64,000 bases of DNA from Nocardia flavorosea NBRC 108225 (GCF_001613385.1 NZ_BDCG01000012.1:434001-498000), one strand, 5' to 3'; numbered from the stretch's first letter, positions 33,808-43,063 are shown. Notes: a model not told the origin generated them from the sequence alone. Program-made: numbers and translations.

Positions 33808-35313
33808 CTATCCGTGCTCGACGTGTCGCCGCTCGGCCGCACGGGTCCGGCGCGGGAGGCTGACCAGCACGACCACCGCCATCACCAGCAGGACGGCCGC
33901 CCCGGCCGTCGTCGCCACGTGCATACCGCTGACGAACGATTCCCGTGCCGCGTGCACCAGGGCCGGGTCGTCCTCGGCGACATGGATGGTCTCGCCGATG
34001 GTCGCGGCGAAATCACCGCCGGACCGGAAGATCACCGCCGCCAGCGATCCCAGCAATGCCAGTCCGAGGGCGTTGCCGAGTTCGAAACTGGTTTCCGAGA
34101 TACCCACCGCGGAACCGGCCCGCTCCGGTGGCACCGACGAGACGGCCACTTCCGATACCAGCGTGAACACGATCCCGTAGCCGACACCGGCGATCGCCGA
34201 CCCGGCCACATACCAGCCGACTCCGCCGTCCACGCCGATACCGAACAGCATCAGATTGCCGATCGCGGCCGCCGCGAGCGCCCCCGCGAATGCGGCCCGC
34301 CCGCCCAGCCATTGCGCGACCCGCGATCCCGTCATCGAGAACACGAACACCGTCACCGCCATCGGGATACCGAGCAGCGCGGCGGCCAGGGGGTCACGGC
34401 CGGTGACCGATTGCAGATAGACGCTGGCCAGGTAGCTCAGCCCCGCCAGCGACATCATTCCGGCCAGGCTGGAGCCGATCGCGACCGCGAACGGCCCGTT
34501 ACCGAACAGTCGCAGATCCAGCAGCGGTTCGCTGATCCGCCGCTGCCGGCATACGAAGAGGGTCAGCAGTGCGCCGCCGACCACTGCCGACACCAGCGCC
34601 ACCGAGTCGGGACCGAATTCGGCGGCGTGCTTCACCGCGTACACCACCGGCAGGATGCCGCCGATCGACAATGCCACGCTGGGCAGGTCCAGTGGGCCCA
34701 ATGCGGTGGCCCGGTGTTCGGGCAGCAGAATCCGTCCGAAGAACAGCAGCACCAGCAGCACCGGAACGTTGATCAGAAATACCGAGCCCCACCAGAAGTG
34801 GTGCAACAGCACCCCGCCGATGATCGGGCCGACCGCCGAACCACCCGCGAAGAACGCCGTCCACACGCCGATCGCGGTCGCGCGTTGCCGGGCGTCCGGG
34901 AACAGGGTGGTGATCAGCGACAGACTGGACGGCAGCAGGGTGGCCCCGCCGATGCCCATCAGGGCCCGCGCCGCGATCAGAACCTCGGCGCTCGGTGCGA
35001 ACGCCGCGACTACCGACGCGATCCCGAACATCATCGCACCCGCCAGCAGGATGCGCCGCCGGCCGATCCGGTCGCCCAGGTTGCCCATGGTGATGAGCAG
35101 CCCGGCGATGAGGAATCCGTAGATATCGAGGATCCACAGCTGCTGTGCGGCCGACGGGTCCAGGTCGACGGTGAGTGTCGGCAGGGTCAGGAACAGCACC
35201 GACATATCCATCGACACCAGCAGGACCGGCAGCACCAGGACGGCCAGACCGAGCCAGGCGCGCCGCGAGCCGCCCGCCTCCGGCGCGGCGTGCACTGCCT
35301 CCACATTCGTCAT
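33808..35313 (-). CDS. DHA2-family MFS drug exporter
   Basis: A 501-residue, 14-helix EmrB/QacA-type exporter. Helix 1 contains LLVSMDMSVLFLTLPTLTVD, the loop GNLGDRIGRRRILL follows, and motif C appears as GGSAVGPIIGGVLL. The conserved FWWGSVFLINVP segment and C-terminal helices are present. It was started at 35313 (MTNVEAV) after AAAGGGA. Divergent from a TetR gene with overlapping operator repeats, and closed by a hairpin. It is a close relative of the pump at 50711-52231, sharing the SMD-SVLF start and the GPIIGG-LL-HFWWGSVFL block. Confidence 0.9.
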   Translation of the reverse strand: MTNVEAVHAAPEAGGSRRAWLGLAVLVLPVLLVSMDMSVLFLTLPTLTVDLDPSAAQQLWILDIYGFLIAGLLITMGNLGDRIGRRRILLAGAMMFGIASVVAAFAPSAEVLIAARALMGIGGATLLPSSLSLITTLFPDARQRATAIGVWTAFFAGGSAVGPIIGGVLLHHFWWGSVFLINVPVLLVLLFFGRILLPEHRATALGPLDLPSVALSIGGILPVVYAVKHAAEFGPDSVALVSAVVGGALLTLFVCRQRRISEPLLDLRLFGNGPFAVAIGSSLAGMMSLAGLSYLASVYLQSVTGRDPLAAALLGIPMAVTVFVFSMTGSRVAQWLGGRAAFAGALAAAAIGNLMLFGIGVDGGVGWYVAGSAIAGVGYGIVFTLVSEVAVSSVPPERAGSAVGISETSFELGNALGLALLGSLAAVIFRSGGDFAATIGETIHVAEDDPALVHAARESFVSGMHVATTAGAAVLLVMAVVVLVSLPRRTRAAERRHVEHG

Positions 35314-35334
35314 CAACCATTCCCTTTCCCTGAC

Positions 35335-35375
35335 GCGTACGGCGTACGCATGAGCCGGGGTACAGTGTACGCATG
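35335..35375. promoter_or_regulatory. TetR operator repeats between efflux and regulator
   Basis: GCGTACGGCGTACGC (35335-35349, perfect 7-bp arms) and GTACAGTGTAC (35360-35370, 5-bp arms) both end in TACGCATG or ACGCATG, giving direct repeats of GTACGCATG at 35344 and 35367, 23 bp apart. This suggests two bound dimers controlling both divergent genes. Confidence 0.7.
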
Positions 35376-35404
35376 CCAGACCCGCTGCCGAACCCAGGTG
35401 TCCG

Positions 35405-36121
35405 ATGACCGAACCGAAACTCACCAGGGCCGCCATCATCGATACCGCCATCTCGCTCGCCGACACCGACGGGCTCGACGCGCTGTCCATGCGGCGTATC
35501 GCCGATCGGATGGGAGTGGGCGCGATGTCGCTGTACCGGCATATCGCGAACAAGGATGTGCTGATCGCCGCCATGGCCGACGAAGTGGCGGGCCGCTACC
35601 CCTACCCGGCTGTCGAGGGCAAGAACTGGACCTGGCGAGACCGGGTCCGGATCGCCGGCGAGATCGACTGGGACCTGTACCAGCGTCATCCGTGGGTGTT
35701 ACTGGCCTTCGCCACCCCCCGCTACGGTTTCGGGCCCAGCAGCCTCGCATGCCTGGCCTGGCTCGTCGAGGGGTTCCGCGAACTCGGGGTCACGACCCAC
35801 GAGGCCACCGAGATGTCGTTCGCGGTCTGGAACTACATCTCCGGCGCCACCCTCCCCCACATCAGTTCGTCCCTGCTGACCCGCAAGGGTGGCGACAGCG
35901 CGGACGAGAACGGACTGCGGACACTATTGGCCGGCTACCCGGTTCACCCGACCCCGGCCGCACTGTCGGAACTGCACGGCACCGGCGACCAATTCGCCCA
36001 GCTGGACCTGCTGCACCTCGGCCTGACCGCTCTGTGCGACGGTTTCGCCCTCCGCGCCGGTCGAGCCGCCCCGGCAGCCTCCTCGACTAGCACAACGGGG
36101 CAGCCGATCCAGCGACGGTGA
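35405..36121 (+). CDS. TetR-family repressor with tetracycline-repressor-like C domain
   Basis: A 238-residue regulator. Its helix-turn-helix (AAIIDTAISLADTDGLDALS, MRRIADRMGVGAMSLYRHI) is of the TetR(D)/TetR_C type, and the C-terminal helical domain includes DLYQRHPWVLLAF and a late disordered Ala/Ser/Thr tail. Divergent from a DHA2 pump and flanked by palindromes, so it most likely represses that pump. The 270 bases after it hold no gene that I can support until the GNAT promoter. Confidence 0.9.
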   Translation: MTEPKLTRAAIIDTAISLADTDGLDALSMRRIADRMGVGAMSLYRHIANKDVLIAAMADEVAGRYPYPAVEGKNWTWRDRVRIAGEIDWDLYQRHPWVLLAFATPRYGFGPSSLACLAWLVEGFRELGVTTHEATEMSFAVWNYISGATLPHISSSLLTRKGGDSADENGLRTLLAGYPVHPTPAALSELHGTGDQFAQLDLLHLGLTALCDGFALRAGRAAPAASSTSTTGQPIQRR

Positions 36122-36339
36122 CGGCCGAAGCCTTCGAGTCGGCAGCCTCCCTCGATTCGCGCCCGCGGCGGCTGCTCGATAGCTACTCGGATTCTGCACG
36201 AATACTGCCCGGGACCGACGCGCCGGGATAACAGCAAAGATGCAGATAGGACGTATTTTGCTGTCGCACAAGCTATTCTGCGGCAATCGGCCAACTGCTC
36301 ACTTTTGTGGACGGACCTCGATCACCGATGCACACTCTA

Positions 36340-36372
36340 TATAACGACGACGTTCGGCACCGATAGCCGAAC
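36340..36372 (+). promoter_or_regulatory. Promoter and leader dyad of the GNAT gene
   Basis: TATAAC (36340-36345) is a good -10 hexamer. It is followed by the perfect inverted repeat GTTCGGC-N7-GCCGAAC (36352-36372), which would sit at the 5' end of the message as a hairpin or serve as an operator overlapping the transcription start. The ATG is 20 bases further on, after GAGG. Confidence 0.6.
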
Positions 36373-36392
36373 TCGGGGGTGAGGCAACAGAT

Positions 36393-36974
36393 ATGACGCG
36401 TCGACCAGCAGACCGGCCACAGTTCATCGGCGGAGTTCCACTCACCACAACAGGTGAGGCCAGACTCCGGTCTGCGCGACTGGATGACCTGCCGATCCTG
36501 TCGGGAATGGAAAAGGTCCAGTTCACCGACTTGGCCTATCCGTTCTTCATCCTGCGTCAGCTGTTCGAACTGCACAGATCACACTGGGTCGTCGCCGAGG
36601 AGAGAGGCGTAATTCTCGGGTACGCGGTGGTCGGAGTCGACGGGCAGGGCTGCGCCTGGGTGCTGAGTATGGCTGTTACCGAACAGGCCCGCCGCAACGG
36701 CATCGCAACCCGGTTGCTGGAACACGTATTCGATCGCTGTCGTGACGCGCAGGTATACCGCGTCCGCCTCACGGTGCGTCAGGAGAACACCGCCGCGGTC
36801 AAACTGTACGAAAAGACGGGGTTCCGGCAGATCGAGCGCGACGAGAACTATTTCGGGACCGACGAGCCACGCGATGTGCTCGAACTCCGGTTCGAGCCGG
36901 CCCCGCGACGCTGGGACCATTCCGCTGCCGACGGCCCCCAATGGGTCAAACGGCCACGCGGCCAGCAGTTCTGA
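36393..36974 (+). CDS. GNAT-family N-acetyltransferase
   Basis: A 193-residue acetyltransferase of the RimI-like kind, using acetyl-CoA to acetylate an amine. The fold is clear: ARLRSARLDDLPILSGMEKV at the start, strand WVLSMAVTEQARRNGIATRL with the acetyl-CoA pyrophosphate loop QARRNGIA, and motif B VYRVRLTVRQENTAAVKLYE then KTGFRQIERDENYF. The C-terminal 30 residues are an added basic tail. It is 27 bases ahead of a membrane-protein gene on the same strand and next to the SCO2521-2524 cassette, so a link to that system is possible. Confidence 0.88.
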   Translation: MTRRPADRPQFIGGVPLTTTGEARLRSARLDDLPILSGMEKVQFTDLAYPFFILRQLFELHRSHWVVAEERGVILGYAVVGVDGQGCAWVLSMAVTEQARRNGIATRLLEHVFDRCRDAQVYRVRLTVRQENTAAVKLYEKTGFRQIERDENYFGTDEPRDVLELRFEPAPRRWDHSAADGPQWVKRPRGQQF

Positions 36975-37001
36975 CTCAGCTACTCGTTCGAGGGGACCCC
37001 T

Positions 37002-37856
37002 ATGCCGGACAACTCTGCCGACCAGACCCCACCCGCGGTCCGGTCCATGATCGATCTGATCGGTCGTCAATCCGCTCACTACGCGCTGCGTCTGGAGGAG
37101 CTGGGAACCGTCCAGGACAACGGCAAACCACTCACCGAACGGAATCTGCTCGCCAACTTCCATCAGCGGGTCGAACAGGTCGTCGTCGAGTACGAGAAAT
37201 CCAATGTCCCCCTGCGCGGTGACGCCCTCGTCTTCGAGCAGGTGCACCGGCCGAACCCGGAAGACCCCGATATCCTGCACGGTCCGGCCGCGAGCATTCG
37301 GAAACTGCTCGCACTGGAGGTGGAGTTCCGTGGACCGCGCCGGCTCAGCGGGACACAGAACATGTATCTCGCCGAACTGTACGAAGTGCTCGGCGGCGTA
37401 TTGAAGAAGAGCGGCTTACCCGCGCACGCCGCACTCGCCTACAAACGCGCCACCTACTGTTTCGATGTCGCCGAAGATGTCACGGCCCAGGACCGCTGCC
37501 GTCTGGCACGCGCCCGGGCCAAGCGGCAGGCGACCATGCCGCGCTGGCGGCGCATCCCGGGCTACCTCTCGGATATGTTGTGCGGGTACGGGTTCAAACC
37601 TTTTCAGCTGCTCGCCTGGATCGCGGTACAACTGGTCGTGTTCACCGTTGTGTACTGGATATTGGAGGGCACGGAACTGAAAGGGGCCTCGCTGGCCGAT
37701 GCGGCCAGGATATGTTTCACCAATTATCTCAATCCGGTGGGCGTCGACGGCCTCAACGCCCCCGCTCAGGTTCTCTTGCTGGTCGAATCCTGGACCGGGA
37801 TCATCTTCCTGTCGGTACTGTTCGCTCTGCTGGTGCGCCGCTGGTTCCGGTTCTGA
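37002..37856 (+). CDS. Two-helix membrane protein resembling a degenerate ion channel
   Basis: A 284-residue protein. Residues 1-190 are soluble and helical, with a TPR-like stretch (NMYLAELYEVLGGVLKKSGL, AALAYKRATYCFDVAEDV). The C-terminal 90 residues hold two transmembrane helices (LAWIAVQLVVFTVVYWIL and IIFLSVLFALLVRRWFRF) around a re-entrant-sized loop with CFTNYLNPVGVDGL. The spacing is that of two-helix K+ channels (Ion_trans_2), but the TVGYGD filter is not there. The gene ends two bases from the convergent SCO2521-family gene, so the two transcripts must overlap. Function unknown. Confidence 0.6.
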   Translation: MPDNSADQTPPAVRSMIDLIGRQSAHYALRLEELGTVQDNGKPLTERNLLANFHQRVEQVVVEYEKSNVPLRGDALVFEQVHRPNPEDPDILHGPAASIRKLLALEVEFRGPRRLSGTQNMYLAELYEVLGGVLKKSGLPAHAALAYKRATYCFDVAEDVTAQDRCRLARARAKRQATMPRWRRIPGYLSDMLCGYGFKPFQLLAWIAVQLVVFTVVYWILEGTELKGASLADAARICFTNYLNPVGVDGLNAPAQVLLLVESWTGIIFLSVLFALLVRRWFRF

Positions 37857-37858
37857 GG

Positions 37859-38953
37859 TCACAGGGTGTTCTCGTGCATGGCCCTCCATGTCGAGACCAG
37901 CAGCCGGTTGCGCATATGCCCGACCGTCCGAAGCCATTGCGCGGCGAGGTCGGGTTCCTCGGCCAGTTGAGCCCACAGGTCCCGCAGGCCCGCCGGTGTA
38001 TGGGCGCCGGGAGCCCATAGGTGCGCGAGATGTTCCAGCACCGGAGCGAGAATATCCACGGATTCGTTCGTGCCCGGACCTGCCAGGTCGGCGCGCTCGA
38101 CAGCGTCGGAGGCAACGGTCAGCAGCCAATCGTGGGCAGCGAGATCCTCACAGAAGCGTTGCACAGCATCGAGTTCCGACTCCGTGGGCACAACGATCAG
38201 CGCCGTCCTCGTCATATCGTCGTGTACTCGGAACGCCACCTGTGGCCGCGTGAGATCGCCCACCCGGGCCGCCCAGCGCAACCGGAGCGTACCCGCCCGC
38301 AGCGGGGCTTCGTTGTCCAGCCTGCGCAGCCCGATTCGGCCGAGGAGCCGGTCGGTCGGTGAGGTCAGATCCAATGCCGGCGAGCTCGGACGGTCGCCGA
38401 GAAAACCCTCCGCCAGGCGTGCGGGTGTCTCATGGGTGACCCTGGTCATCACCTCGAGAACGCCCACCCGGCTCAAGTAGTGGAACCATCCCTGCCGCTT
38501 GTCCGATGCCGAGCGGGTCGCCGAACACCGGGCCGAACTCTGCACGATCCGTCCCCCGACCACGGTCGCGCGCAAGGCGATGGTGCCGATCGCGCGCACG
38601 GCCGGATGCCGCGCAACAGCGAGACCGCAATCCACTCCCTCGGCGATCGGCGGCGAAATCCCCAGCGATACCGGCCGTTCCCGCCATCGCACGCGATGGT
38701 CGGGGCTGAGTTCGAGGAGCTCTCTGACCTCCCCGTGCTGTAGGGCGGTGGCCGTGGGCAGCAGGGAAGTGCTCACCTCACCGAACATTGCCAGGACGCC
38801 GGGCGGCGCGTGCGGCGGAGCCGGCGGCGACGGTGTGCGTGGTTGGCCGGCCGCGGCGCGGGCGAGCACCCGGACGGCCCGGCCTCGGCCCTGCGCGCGG
38901 GCAGAACGGCGGGCAGAGCCACCCGGTGGCTCTGCGGCAACGGATCCGGACAT
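37859..38953 (-). CDS. SCO2521-family protein
   Basis: A 364-residue protein, or 309 if started at the ATG at 38788. The recognisable family part begins MFGEVSTSLLPTATALQHGE and continues with WRERPVSLGISPPIAEGVDC, TIALRATVVGGRIVQSSARC and RVHDDMTRTALIVVPTESEL. The ATG at 38953 overlaps the previous stop (TGATG), which favours it, but the extra 55 residues are Ala/Pro/Arg-rich. Last gene of the four-gene cassette. The family is known only as a conserved member of the SCO2521-SCO2525 locus of Streptomyces and relatives; no activity is established and no catalytic motif is seen. Confidence 0.7.
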   Translation of the reverse strand: MSGSVAAEPPGGSARRSARAQGRGRAVRVLARAAAGQPRTPSPPAPPHAPPGVLAMFGEVSTSLLPTATALQHGEVRELLELSPDHRVRWRERPVSLGISPPIAEGVDCGLAVARHPAVRAIGTIALRATVVGGRIVQSSARCSATRSASDKRQGWFHYLSRVGVLEVMTRVTHETPARLAEGFLGDRPSSPALDLTSPTDRLLGRIGLRRLDNEAPLRAGTLRLRWAARVGDLTRPQVAFRVHDDMTRTALIVVPTESELDAVQRFCEDLAAHDWLLTVASDAVERADLAGPGTNESVDILAPVLEHLAHLWAPGAHTPAGLRDLWAQLAEEPDLAAQWLRTVGHMRNRLLVSTWRAMHENTL

Positions 38954-40032
38954 CAGGATCCGGCCAGCAGATGATGCTCGAGCCGCTCCGCGACCCGCCG
39001 GGACACCGTGATGTCCTCGGCCCTGCCCCGTGCGACCACCTGCTCGACCACCTCGTGGTCGAGCTGGATGTGATCGAGAATGACCCGGACCGCGTGTTCG
39101 ATACCGACGTAGCGCATCGGCAGAATGGACAGCGAACGGTATGCAGCGAACGGTTTGGCGTTCGCGTTGAGCTGCATGACCGAAGGGAGATCCTCCCAAC
39201 GGTCCGGCCACCGTTGCCGGTTCCACACCTGCGGTTCCACGGGGGGCCGGCCCTCATAGCGCAGCATGCCCAACCGCAGCAGTTGCCAGATCGCCGCCAG
39301 GTACGGACACGACCATTTGGGGACGTCCGCATCCGGGTTCGGGTGGTCCCACATCTCGACATCGAGGAATATCGAATGCCCGCGGCGGCCGAATTCCTCG
39401 GGGGGCCGATACTCCTGCACCGGATGCAGAGCCGCCCCGGGTTCCTGATCGGTAGCCCGTTTGCCGTTGCACAACCACCCGGACTCCGCGGTCGGGGGGC
39501 GGCGGCCGTTTGCGCCCTGATCGGGCTCGGCGACGATCCGGTGCCGCACCATTTCGGCCAGCGCTATCGAGGGGGTGCGCACGATCCCGTCGCGAACGAC
39601 TTCGGGAACATCGGCACATCCCGCTTCCCGGGCCAAGTAGTCGATCCTCAGCCCACATTCGGCGGCCGTGCCCAGCAGCTTGTCGAGAATTACGCCCGGG
39701 TCGGTATCGGGCCGGAAATAGTCGTCGACGAGAAAACAGGTGCTGATCCGTGCCCGCCCACCGAACTCGGCCTGCGCAGACCGGGTGAACGCGTCGAGCA
39801 GTGGCACGATACGCCGGAACTGCCGTTGAATGCGATCCACCCCGTTGACCAGATCCTGCATCAGGAAGTGGCCTACCTCGACCGATATATGCGACAACGG
39901 CACAGCGCTCACTCGTCCGAGCTCGCTGGCCTCGCTGTACTCTGCCACATTCTCCACGTGGTCGGATGCCTGTTCTGCGAACGATGTCGCGGTCGAATGA
40001 TCTGGACGGCTGCCTAGTTCAGTGGAACCCAT
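38953..40032 (-). CDS. SCO2522-family protein
   Basis: A 359-residue protein whose family core begins VPLSHISVEVGHFLMQDLVN near residue 44. It contains FLVDDYFRP (predicted strand and loop), a mid region with PEFGRRGHSIFLDVEMWDH-like sequence, and LPMRYVGIEHAVRVILDHIQ near the end. The start at 40032 overlaps the upstream gene by 19 bases and the stop overlaps the downstream ATG, so translation is coupled on both sides. The DD-containing FLVDDYF stretch recalls a DNA/RNA-processing or phospho-site, but this is only suggestive. No established function. Confidence 0.7.
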   Translation of the reverse strand: MGSTELGSRPDHSTATSFAEQASDHVENVAEYSEASELGRVSAVPLSHISVEVGHFLMQDLVNGVDRIQRQFRRIVPLLDAFTRSAQAEFGGRARISTCFLVDDYFRPDTDPGVILDKLLGTAAECGLRIDYLAREAGCADVPEVVRDGIVRTPSIALAEMVRHRIVAEPDQGANGRRPPTAESGWLCNGKRATDQEPGAALHPVQEYRPPEEFGRRGHSIFLDVEMWDHPNPDADVPKWSCPYLAAIWQLLRLGMLRYEGRPPVEPQVWNRQRWPDRWEDLPSVMQLNANAKPFAAYRSLSILPMRYVGIEHAVRVILDHIQLDHEVVEQVVARGRAEDITVSRRVAERLEHHLLAGS

Positions 40033-40961
40033 GTGCGCGGATCGAGCAACCGATCACCGAGGTGGTCGAAAGCCTCGACGGTCGAGCGGTTCGCGATCTG
40101 CTTCTGCACGTCGACGTCGAGGATCAATTGCTCTCGCCACTGCAGCATCGGCTCGACCGGAATCGTACCCAGCAGGGAACTCGCACCGATCTGCAACTCA
40201 CCGGCGAGTTCGTTCAGGATTCGATCCTGCCGGTGCAACCAGGCGGCCTGCGGGGCCGCTCCCCCGCGGATCCGGTCGACCTGGGGCACGGCGGTCCGCA
40301 CGAAGCGGATATTGCTCAGCAGTTCATCGCGATCGTGCCCGGCACGTTCGCCGCATTCGAGTATCCCGTGCGGACCGTAGACGAGGCCGCTCGCGGCATA
40401 GATGTGCTGGCGTGTCCAGCGATGGAATACCAGCCAGCGCACCGTCCGCGCGGCCAGCACCCCCTGCGCGGTGGCGTGCACCACGATGTCGAGGGCGATG
40501 GATCGCCCCGCACTGAGATCGACGATCGTCAGATCGAATTCCTTGTCCGCCGTATGCAGCAGGCGCACGCATCGTTCGACCACCTCCGGATCCCAGCGCC
40601 GGTCGAACTCGCCCCCGCCCTGATCTCCGGGGAACAGAACCAGCTGCCCGCCGCGGCCGCGCCGGCGACGGACATCCTCCCGATCGGTGCGGTCGCGAAC
40701 GTTGATGCGGGCAGGCGCGCCTCCTGTTCCCAGCAGGTACGCGTGCAAGCCGACGCCCTGGCCCACGCCGTCGCGATCGACGTCGGGCGCGATCCCGCGC
40801 TCGTAGCCGCCGAGTTCGAACAGGGCCCCGGCGGTGGGTGAACCGAAATCGAAGTCGAGATAGGCGACCCTCTTGCCCCGGGAAGACAACCGGTAACCGA
40901 GATTGCAGCTCGTCACCGAGCGCCCGGTGCCCCCCTTGTCGGATGTCGCGAAGACGATCAT
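40014..40961 (-). CDS. SCO2523-family variant P-loop ATPase (MinD/ParA-like)
   Basis: A 315-residue protein built like MinD/ParA ATPases: the N-terminal MIVFATSDKGGTGRSV, a DFDFGSPTAG strand at 36-44, and a LTIVDLSAGRS Walker B region. The deviant Walker A normally reads KGGxGKT/S; here the signature lysine K9 is kept but the second, phosphate-binding lysine is arginine (R14). This is the known variant P-loop of the SCO2523 family. It may bind nucleotide without normal hydrolysis. Five bases separate it from the SCO2524-family stop. Likely the switch protein of the cassette. Confidence 0.8.
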   Translation of the reverse strand: MIVFATSDKGGTGRSVTSCNLGYRLSSRGKRVAYLDFDFGSPTAGALFELGGYERGIAPDVDRDGVGQGVGLHAYLLGTGGAPARINVRDRTDREDVRRRRGRGGQLVLFPGDQGGGEFDRRWDPEVVERCVRLLHTADKEFDLTIVDLSAGRSIALDIVVHATAQGVLAARTVRWLVFHRWTRQHIYAASGLVYGPHGILECGERAGHDRDELLSNIRFVRTAVPQVDRIRGGAAPQAAWLHRQDRILNELAGELQIGASSLLGTIPVEPMLQWREQLILDVDVQKQIANRSTVEAFDHLGDRLLDPRTWVPLN

Positions 40962-40965
40962 GGGA

Positions 40966-42822
40966 TCACATGTTCCTCGTGGCGTCGCGGCGTCCCGCGG
41001 CGAGCTCGTCCAGTTCGCGCAGTGCGTCGAGCGTGTGGACGAAGGCGGTCGCCGCGTCCTCCCGGATCAGCCGCCGGGCCTCGTCGATATGGCGTTCGAC
41101 GCCGTACAGCGCCTCCCGGTTGTCGGAGTAGTCGTCGATCCTGACCCCGAGCATCTCCTGGTCGAAACGGTGTTCGGCGGTGTTGAGCATGATCCGGGCC
41201 ATCGACTGCAGATCGGGCCAGTTCGGTGGCGGCTCGCGGTAGGTGCGGTCCGCGACGACGAAACACTCGATCATGCGCTCGGTCATGTACCACGAGGGCC
41301 GCGTTTCGACGCGCTGATCCTCGCTGCCCGGATGATCGGCGAACGCCCCACCGGGGTCGTCCCACAGCCCGACCGCACCTGCACGCAGCATGCGCGCGCT
41401 GAGATGGTCCATGGTCGCCTTCGACAGCTCCATCAGTTTGTCACGCGCAGCGACGTTGTTCGACAGGCGGGCCGCCTGCATCATCCTCTTGAGCAATACC
41501 GCCGCGAAGTCCGATACCTGCCATTGCAGCTGCGGACCGCTGTCCACTTCCTCGGTACCCCGCAGGGCGAGCAGGACACCGGGCTGATGCAGTTGCACCG
41601 CCGGATCGCCGCGCATCGGTCGCCGGATGATCCGGCCCCGGCCCGCCAGCTCGTCGAAAATTGCGACGGCCCTGGTCAAGTCGTCGTCGGAGGCGGCCCG
41701 GGCGATGAGGTCCTGGATCAACACGGCGGAAACGATGAGACTGTAGTAGTCGGACTGCTCGCCGTCGGAGGTCTCCCACGGAATATCCTCGAGCGGCCAG
41801 CGCCCTTCACCGAACCGGGCCACATTCGACCAGTAGCGCTGGGTCAGCTCCCAGCGCGTCCGCAACGCCTGCGCCAGCCGGTGCTGGGTTTCGTCGAGCA
41901 GGCCCAGTTCACCGGCCCGCGGGGAGACCAGGTCGTTGATGCCGTCGAGCGCGACCACGGTGAAATACAGGTAGGGCCGCGACTGGGCCACCCCGGGAGC
42001 GTCCGCGATCGGCGCGGATACGAAATCGACGGGCGAGGCGTCGTTCGCAATTCCCCACGTCCAGCCGCATTCGAAGAGCAGAGAATCGTCTTCGAGTTCC
42101 TCGACCGCTTTGTCCTGGCCGAGCGCGATATCGCTGCGCAGGCGGGCCCGGACCCGGGCGAGGCCGGTCCGGATACCGGCGAGCACTGTTCGCTCGGTGG
42201 TTCCGGACTGGTTCAGCATACGCAGGATGGTCTGTCCCTCGGGCGAGGCCGGGCGGAAGGTGTTGACGACGAAGCTACGGACGAGGCCGGTCATCGCGGC
42301 GGTAAGCCTGTCACTGAGACGGGCCGACAACTCTTCGGCCTGCGCGGTGGAAGCGCCGGGCCGGACCCGGGCACGGTAATCGCGCAGGAACCGTAGGCCG
42401 GCCATACACAGGGTCAGCGACATCGAATAGGAGTCGACGATATCGAGCCGCTGCTGCACATCGGTCGGTGGCCGGTCCTCGCTCGAGCGCAGATAGCTGC
42501 CCCCGGCGAAGATCGGCTGGCCGTCGGCGGCGGAATTGTTCTCGATATAGGAAGCCAGCAGCGATACCACGAAGGCACCGATGCGTGTTGTGCCGCCGAT
42601 GGGTTCGAAAACGGCCTGGACATCCTTCTCGATGCGGTCCGGGTCGTGCAGGGCGAACACGTCGATTTCGGTTGCGGGGTACAGCAGACAGAGCAGCTGC
42701 TCGGAGTCGCTGATCGAGTTGACGGAGCGAATACCGCCCCAGTGCCACTGCTCGCCGTCCCAGCAAGCGTCGATCATCGCCTTCCAGATTCCCAGAATCT
42801 GTTCTCTCGGTTGAATTCTCAT
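40966..42822 (-). CDS. SCO2524-family protein
   Basis: A 618-residue soluble, mostly helical protein, the largest in the cassette. Conserved-looking stretches are MRIQPREQILGIWKAMIDAC, SISDSEQLLCLLYPATEID, IFAGGSYLRSS, SYSMSLTLCMAGLRFLRDYR, and a C-terminal SWYMTERMIECFVVADRTY. The overall pattern resembles a terpene-cyclase/glycoside-hydrolase-like helical barrel, but I see no catalytic signature. First gene of the SCO2524-2523-2522-2521 run, with a 240-base gap upstream. No SCO2525-type methyltransferase lies next to it, unlike the Streptomyces locus. Confidence 0.75.
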   Translation of the reverse strand: MRIQPREQILGIWKAMIDACWDGEQWHWGGIRSVNSISDSEQLLCLLYPATEIDVFALHDPDRIEKDVQAVFEPIGGTTRIGAFVVSLLASYIENNSAADGQPIFAGGSYLRSSEDRPPTDVQQRLDIVDSYSMSLTLCMAGLRFLRDYRARVRPGASTAQAEELSARLSDRLTAAMTGLVRSFVVNTFRPASPEGQTILRMLNQSGTTERTVLAGIRTGLARVRARLRSDIALGQDKAVEELEDDSLLFECGWTWGIANDASPVDFVSAPIADAPGVAQSRPYLYFTVVALDGINDLVSPRAGELGLLDETQHRLAQALRTRWELTQRYWSNVARFGEGRWPLEDIPWETSDGEQSDYYSLIVSAVLIQDLIARAASDDDLTRAVAIFDELAGRGRIIRRPMRGDPAVQLHQPGVLLALRGTEEVDSGPQLQWQVSDFAAVLLKRMMQAARLSNNVAARDKLMELSKATMDHLSARMLRAGAVGLWDDPGGAFADHPGSEDQRVETRPSWYMTERMIECFVVADRTYREPPPNWPDLQSMARIMLNTAEHRFDQEMLGVRIDDYSDNREALYGVERHIDEARRLIREDAATAFVHTLDALRELDELAAGRRDATRNM

Positions 42823-43063
42823 CCGCCGGCGTCCTCACACCCCTCGTAGCGGTCCACCGGGCTCCCAGTCGCGTGATACCGACCCGGCCGGCGATTGCGG
42901 GCAAAAGATAGCACGCCGATTTCCATCGTATTCCTTGGCACCAGCGCAGAGTCGGGGTTTCTCAGGCCGGACTTCCCGAGAGTGTCCGCACGGCGGACAC
43001 AGTGGGCGCGGATAGCGGATCGCCGCGCCGCGCCCCCGCGCCCGATGGGTCGGATCGGCCGGA

